A stretch of DNA of 64,000 bases from Allacma fusca. Taxonomy: Eukaryota; Arthropoda; Collembola; Symphypleona; Sminthuridae. The position numbers were made by a program, and so were the translations under genes. Positions within the stretch are counted from its first letter, which is position 1; every line of letters begins with the position of its first letter. Location of the stretch: contig OX359247.1 of the NCBI GenBank assembly GCA_947179485.1, forward strand, positions 51,247,131-51,311,130. Reading direction: 5' to 3'. Under the pieces are notes generated by a model. It worked only from the letters and a program-made list of their open reading frames with translations. It was not told where the DNA came from and made no database searches. This document shows positions 58,554-64,000 of this stretch, in pieces.

Positions 58554-61149
58554 GTGAAATTTCCCTATAAAAGTAAATGCTTCATTTATAAGATTACCCC
58601 GTACCTTGATTACTGGCTTTCGCACTCGTACTTCAAAAAGTAAGTTTAAGTTTCTACAATAATTTAGTCTAATTCCAGCAGTTGGCTCGAGTTCGGTCGC
58701 AAGAGTGACTTGACCCGGGCGGATTTCTAAAGAAATATAACGCATTCGCCCAATGATGTTTATGTGTAATTACGCATATATGCACTATAAATATTTGATG
58801 GTGCGTACAGTAGAGAGGACGTGTACATTGGGAAACTATATCCCCTGCCAAGTCCTCTGCTGTATGGTTAGTTTCGGCTATCTCTTTGGCAATGGTTGTG
58901 TGTTGTAAGTACTAGCCTAGTAATGTTTGAACATCCGTTGAAAGGGAACTAATGGCATGATGTAAGGAGACGCGTGTTATGATTTATTGTCAATATTTTA
59001 TGGGCTGGGGCTGAAGAAGGGAAGTCCTCTCCGGCACTGTCTCTTTTCCTCACTGCCCATCCATGCATTTTTCATGCTAAAATTTAGCCCCTTCTTCCCA
59101 CAGAGACAGAGATAAAGTCAAGTCAATATTCCCCATTTTTCTCTGTGTCTGTGAGGGATATGAATTTTCCTCCGATGTCAGCACATCAATTTCCAGAGGG
59201 GACTCGGAGTCAGCAATAAAAGCCTTGTGGACATACGGACCAGGTAGCTCCTTCCCATTCCAATTCCATCAACACATATCTACAGTCTACTGTCTTTGTA
59301 TGATATCCAAGTGTCCCAAAAAATACGTACCTCTCAAAAATTAATATACAGCAAAAAAAACTAAAGTAAGAAAATTAATTCTCTCAGACTAAACCCATAT
59401 TGATAGAAATCCCCTCAGGAATGCTGATTCTATTGAAACTTCGTTATTTCAAAATAACAACTCTGGACGAGAGCACCTCTGAAAGTAGCAAAATCTGACT
59501 TATTGAATGGGATGAAGAAATAACATGAACATAGGGCTATAATGGAAATGTGAGGAAAATTTTTCCACCAATAGAGAAAGCCAAAGTAGTACTTGTATAT
59601 ACATATCTATAAGTAATTTTTTTTTTTAAATGTATGTATATACGGGATTAGCCTTGGAGCCTGCAGTGCTGCATGCCTGTGATAAGACAGGTATTTTTGT
59701 ATACATGAAGTGCTTATAGCTTTGCATGGGTAAGAAAAGTGTTTTTCCAGCTTGGGATATAATTGCATATGTTGAAATTCGGTAATTGTAGTGATAACCA
59801 AAGGATTCCGTGTGAAAGGAGGAAGGAGCAAATTTAAAGTTTGGGTCTGATAATTTAATTCATTTTTGTTGTGGGAATGTTTTGTGCGTGAATTACAATG
59901 AAGGGAAGTAGAATAGAAGTAATGTTTTCGGGGAATTTACTTTTAGATATACATGTCGGATATATGTATGTACAAATGTAGGTATGGAAACACGCGAAGA
60001 AACAATATTGGGCGGAAGGAACGGCTCCAGAAAGTAGGGCAAAAAATGTGTGAGAAATTTGAGCTCTGTGGTGTTTATCTCATTGCTTCCACAAATGGCC
60101 AGTTTACTATCGGTGAAGGAAAGGTATACATGTGAGAAGTTGGTTTTGAATTTGTGTGTGTGTTTTTATGTGTATGGAGGGAGTAACTAATCCCTGAGCG
60201 AAAGGATGGTGAAACTTAAGTTTGAGAAATAATTATCTCGGCATATAATAATTAGGAAGAGTGTGTAGAAAATTCTGGAGGGTTATAAATGTTCCCGTAT
60301 AAATCCATGCATTTGTGTACAAGGCAGGTGAAAGGTAAATGAAAGCTTGTTTGATGTATACAAGGCCCCTGGAAATTTTCCTCTTTATTCTGGTAACAGA
60401 ACAAATTCATGAAGGCTACGGAAATTAATATTCAATAATTGAAATCTGTTAAAAGTAAAATTTAAGAATAAAATTTTTATCTTGGATTTTTTCCTACGAA
60501 GGTAGGATTTTTGTTGACACAGTTCAAGGAAATAATATTCTAGAATATTTGGAAAAAATTCCGGCGTTTATTTCATTTTAATTAATTTGTCATCTTCTTA
60601 TGGAAGAACTGTGATCTTTAAGCATGGCTGGCTGATGTGAGCACAGCCCGAAAAATTATACAATTAATGGGAATGAATTGTGAGAAGGATTTTAAATTAA
60701 ATAAATGTGTACAGAACGTCTTTGACTAATGTGACTGAAAGTATTGAGGGTGTGAATTTAATTTAATTTTTAGAAAATTTGTATGTGTGTGTGTGTGTGG
60801 CTAAGGCATGTTTGTAGGGAGCCCTGTATTTACATATGCAATGAGTAATAATGTAGTGGAGCTAGCTGAGAATTGAAGTGGGAAGGTACAGAGGAGCAGA
60901 CTAATGATCATTAATCATTCTTTTACATGAGTGTAGGGGTTGGATGGTTTCATGTATTTTTTTCTGCATTTTTTTCACTCCCCCACAAAAGATTGAAGAT
61001 GATTGGAGTGAGAGTGAAAGAAAGAGAGAGCGGAAATGATCCTGTCTCATGCACATCAAATGGATCCACTTCCTTCTTTCTCCTCTGTCCAATTATTATA
61101 TCCTCCAACTACGGTATAGAATAGAGCCACGCTCAATTGAAAGCAGTGC

Positions 61150-62490
61150 AAAGTGTCAAGTCAAGTTCCTTTTCAGGTCATATTAACATTACGCTCAATA
61201 ATCTCGGGTCAACTAGTAACTTTGAAGTAATATGAAGTAGACACATAACTCAGTGTTGAATCTTTGGGAGATCCCTTGGTTACGTCAGAGTCAAGTTCAG
61301 GTCAAGTTCAGTTGCTATTATTTCAGTTCAGGTCAGAATCAAGTTCAGGTCAAGTACAGTTCAGGTCAGAATCAAGTTCAGGTCAGAATCAAGTTAAGGT
61401 CAAGTACAGTTCAGGTCAGAATCAAGTTAAGGTCAAGTACAGCTCATGTCAGAATCAGGTTAAGGTCAAGTACTGTTCAGGTCAGAATCAAGTTAAGGTC
61501 AAGTACAGCTCATGTCAGAATCAAGTTCAGTTTCTGTTACGGTCCAGTTTGAAACAAGTCCAGTCGCTATTAGAACCAATCCATGTTGTTGTTACATTCA
61601 AGTTCAGGTCAAGTCCAGTTGCTTTTAGAGTCAAGTCCAGGTCAAGTCCAGTTGCTTTTAGAGTCAAGTCCAGGTCAAGTCCAGTTGCTTTAAGAGTCAA
61701 GTCCAGGTCAAGTCCAGTTGCTTTAAGAGTCAAGTCCAGGTCAAGTCCAGTTGCTTTTAGAGTCAAGTCCAGGTCAAGTCCAGTTGCTTTTAGAGTCAAG
61801 TCCAGGTCAAGTCCAGTTGCTTTTAGAGTCAAGTCCAGGTCAAGTCCAGTTGCTTTTAGAGTCAAGTCCAGGTCAAGTCCAGTTGCTTTTAGAGTCAAGT
61901 CCAGGTCAAGTCCAGTTGCTTTTAGAGTCAAGTCCAGGTCAAGTCCAGTTGCTTTTAGAGTCAAGTCCAGGTCAAGTCCAGTAGCTATTAGAGTCAAGTC
62001 CAGGTCAAGTCCAGTAGCTATTAGAGTCAAGTCCAGGTCAAGTCCAGTTGCTTTTACAGTCAAGTCCAGGTCAAGTCCAGGTCAAGTCCAGTAGCTATTA
62101 GAGTCAAGTCCAGGTCAAGTCCATTACCTATTAGAGTCAAGTTCAGGTCAAGTTCAGGTCAAGCTCAGTTGCTATTAGAGTCAAGTCCAGGTCAAGTTCA
62201 GTTGCTATTAGAGTCAAGTCCAGGTCAAGTTCAGTTGCTTTTACAGTCAAGTTCAAGTCGAGTCCAGTTGCTGTTACAGTCAAATTCAAGTCGAGTCCAG
62301 TTGCTGTTGCAGTCAAATTCAAGTCAAGTCCAGTTGCTGTTACAGTCAAGTTCAAGTCAAGTCCAGTTGCTGTTACAGTCAAGTTCAAGTCAAGTTCAGT
62401 TGCTGCTACAGTCAAGTACATTTCGTGTTTGGAATCAGCATAGGACAAGTAGCGTATTTTCCAGACAAGTTCAGATCAAGTAAAATGTCA
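61150..62490 (+). repeat. Long compound array of 33-bp CAGGTCAAGT units
   Basis: Three sub-arrays run on: 61290-61530 (TTCAGGTCAGAATCAAGTTA plus AGGTCAAGTACAG), 61600-62140 (about 16 units of TCAAGTCCAGGTCAAGTCCA plus GTTGCTTTTAGAG) and 62140-62430 (TTCAAGTCAAGTCCAGTTGC plus TGTTACAG). The 33-bp period is a multiple of three, giving long repeat frames on both strands (276 codons on +, 178 on -) that are not genes. The left edge is near GAATAGAGCCACGC. Confidence 0.95.
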
Positions 62491-63559
62491 AGATCAACCC
62501 CAATACCAAACAATCAAATCCCATTTGAAACTCAAACTCCACTCGAAATAATATTTAATATTGATGTGTGAGCCGAGTTCAAGTTCGACACTTGCCTCCC
62601 CTGAGCATGGCTGTGTTTCTAGTTGGGAGTAAATAGGAGTGACATAGAAACTACAAGTTACTTGTTCATGCTTCAATCTAATAATTGGAAGCAGCTGTTC
62701 TTTTGTAGGAATTCCAGGTGGAAAATCTATCATAACTGGATGAGTGTTTCCATTGAGAAAGTTCCCTTCAGAAGCAATGTGTTCAAGTACATCTCAGGAA
62801 CATACACGGCTGTCGATGTAGCCAGCAATTCCAGCACAAAAATCTAATAACACTGAAATTAAAGAGCAAGTCAGAGCTGGAGAGTCCCAAGGCCAGCCGT
62901 GCTTGAAAGCATTACTTGTTAATAAAGTGATAACTTTCTCCCAAACCTTATTATTTCGTTACAATGATACCAGTCCCGAGTTTAATATGAGGTAGTGGGT
63001 GGCCCGAAATATTTTCCCACCACTACAGCCCCTCCAAAATTATTTCATTAGGATTTCCCGTATCCCGCTAAAAAAATCTGTACCTGTAAATCCTGGTTAT
63101 TTCCAGGAAATTTCATCTTCAGAATTCTATACTTTTAGCTATTAAAATAAATTATAATAATTGCAAATAGTGCTCACGATACCTGGGTCCTGAAACTCTA
63201 GAAGGAAGTAATAGGAATGAGCTCTGTAAGCTATTGCTTAATCCAGCAAGTCTAATCACTGTACTTGGTGCTTAATTCCGAGGAGCCCAGGTGTTGCAAA
63301 GAAATTGTTTTCCCTTCCACAAAAATTAGTGCGATTAGAAAGCAGAGCTGGAGGTTCTAAATTCCCAACTTTCTAAGTAACTTTGAGTTCATTCTAATTA
63401 ATAGTGAGGAGAAAATGGGCGCTTTTAATTTAACGAGCCAACCTACTTAATTTCAATGTATCGGCTATTCCAGAAAAACTAATTAACATAATTTCCTACA
63501 ACTTTTAGACACGCACGTTTCAATTATTCAGATCAATTTGACTTTTTTATTTTTCATTA
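62491..63559. other. Spacer between arrays
   Basis: No gene recognised. CAGAGCTGG motifs at about 62868 and 63342 resemble the ends of the CAAGTT family. Confidence 0.4.
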
Positions 63560-64000
63560 TTGAGCTTCATCTCAAACTTGAAATTTTATCAAGGACTTCA
63601 AATTGAGACTTTTACTTCAGTAAAGTTCTTCAACTCTAAACTTTCAAATTATGCCCTTCGGTCCGCACTTGAACTTGAAACTACACTTAGAATTATTGCA
63701 TTTTTACTTCTACTTAAACTTGCAACCTCAGGAAGACCTCTAACTCAAATTTAGTGCCCCTTAGTAAACACAAGAAACTTGAAACTCTCACTTGAACTTG
63801 ACTCAAATTTCCAACTCAGACTTGAACTTGGCTCAAAATTCCAAATTAGACTTGAACTTGGCTCAAATTTCCAAATTAGACTTGAACTTGGCTCAAATTT
63901 CCAAATTAGACTTGAACTTGGCTCAAATTTCCAAATTAGACTTGAACTTGGCTCAAATTTCCAAATTAGACTTGAACTTGGCTCAAATTTATAACATACT
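63560..64000 (+). repeat. CTTGAACTTGG array running off the window
   Basis: Loose CTTGAA motifs come first; from 63779 regular 30-bp units (CTTGAACTTGGCTCAAATTT plus CCAAATTAGA) continue to about 63990, with seven almost identical copies. The end lies at or beyond the window edge. The repeat frame here (63779-63994) is not a gene. Confidence 0.9.

Larger units (their letters stand above)
54986..61140. other. Gene-free stretch
   Basis: AT-rich DNA with many short chance frames. Notable items are the GAGGG/CCCTC clusters at 56930-57085 and 58000-58185 and a 27-T tract at 58505-58531 followed by TA units. CAAGTT-like sequence with a TAGAGCTCCG edge appears briefly at 56508-56560. No gene recognised. 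Confidence 0.45.

Noticed and set aside
61264-62094. Long repeat frames on both strands (276 and 178 codons)
   Set aside because: They come from the 33-bp array; unit length divisible by three and no stop codon keep several frames open at once.
1-64000. Search for LTR elements, LINEs, virus-like elements and CRISPR arrays
   Set aside because: No reverse transcriptase, integrase, capsid or envelope motif and no regular spacer-repeat array were seen; the tandem arrays have no unique spacers.

Overview
This is an AT-rich, gene-poor stretch of animal nuclear DNA, most likely from an arthropod. The evidence is a MADF gene with a BESS-like tail, small tetraspan membrane genes with short GT-AG introns, Tc1/mariner, Tigger/pogo and hAT transposons, and very abundant micro- and minisatellites. 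The species cannot be named from the sequence. No bacterial, viral or retroelement genes, CRISPR arrays, rRNA genes or convincing tRNA genes were seen. Coding DNA is only a few kilobases of the 64 kb; most open frames elsewhere look like chance or repeat-borne frames.

Left part (1-12.1 kb): a three-exon MADF gene on the + strand (3816-5596) whose second coding exon is split by an 850-bp non-autonomous hAT-type element with an exact 8-bp target duplication. Next comes a cluster of small membrane-protein genes. One + strand gene (7782-8966) is clear. A tail-to-tail relative on the - strand (10921-12039) is good at its 3' end and uncertain at its 5' end. A weak third candidate on the - strand (6326-7443) is head-to-head with the first.

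Middle (12-37 kb): mostly non-coding. It holds a Foldback-like element family (13.2-14.0, 14.02-14.1, 24.4, 29.8 and 36.4-36.7 kb) whose inverted arms are built from tandem sub-repeats, a 34-bp minisatellite at 16.5 kb, a Tigger/pogo transposase remnant at 25.6-26.3 kb, a nearly intact but inactivated Tc1/mariner copy with TA duplications at 26.96-28.25 kb, and a second hAT-type element with an 8-bp duplication at 28.9-29.4 kb.

Right-centre (37.7-46.5 kb): the largest gene, on the - strand. Two phase-compatible exons encode a furin-site, poly-Gln, single-pass membrane protein and its roughly 200-residue cytoplasmic tail. The 6.9-kb intron between them holds a perfect-register array of 58 copies of a 12-bp unit. 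The upstream (signal-peptide) exon was not found.

Right end (46.5-64 kb): no convincing genes. It is dominated by arrays built from CAAGTT/CAGGTCAAGT-type units at 51.9-52.7, 53.3-53.6, 54.2-55.0, 61.2-62.5 and 63.6-64.0 kb. Their edges often carry a CAGAGCTG-like end, which suggests expansions inside one dispersed element family.
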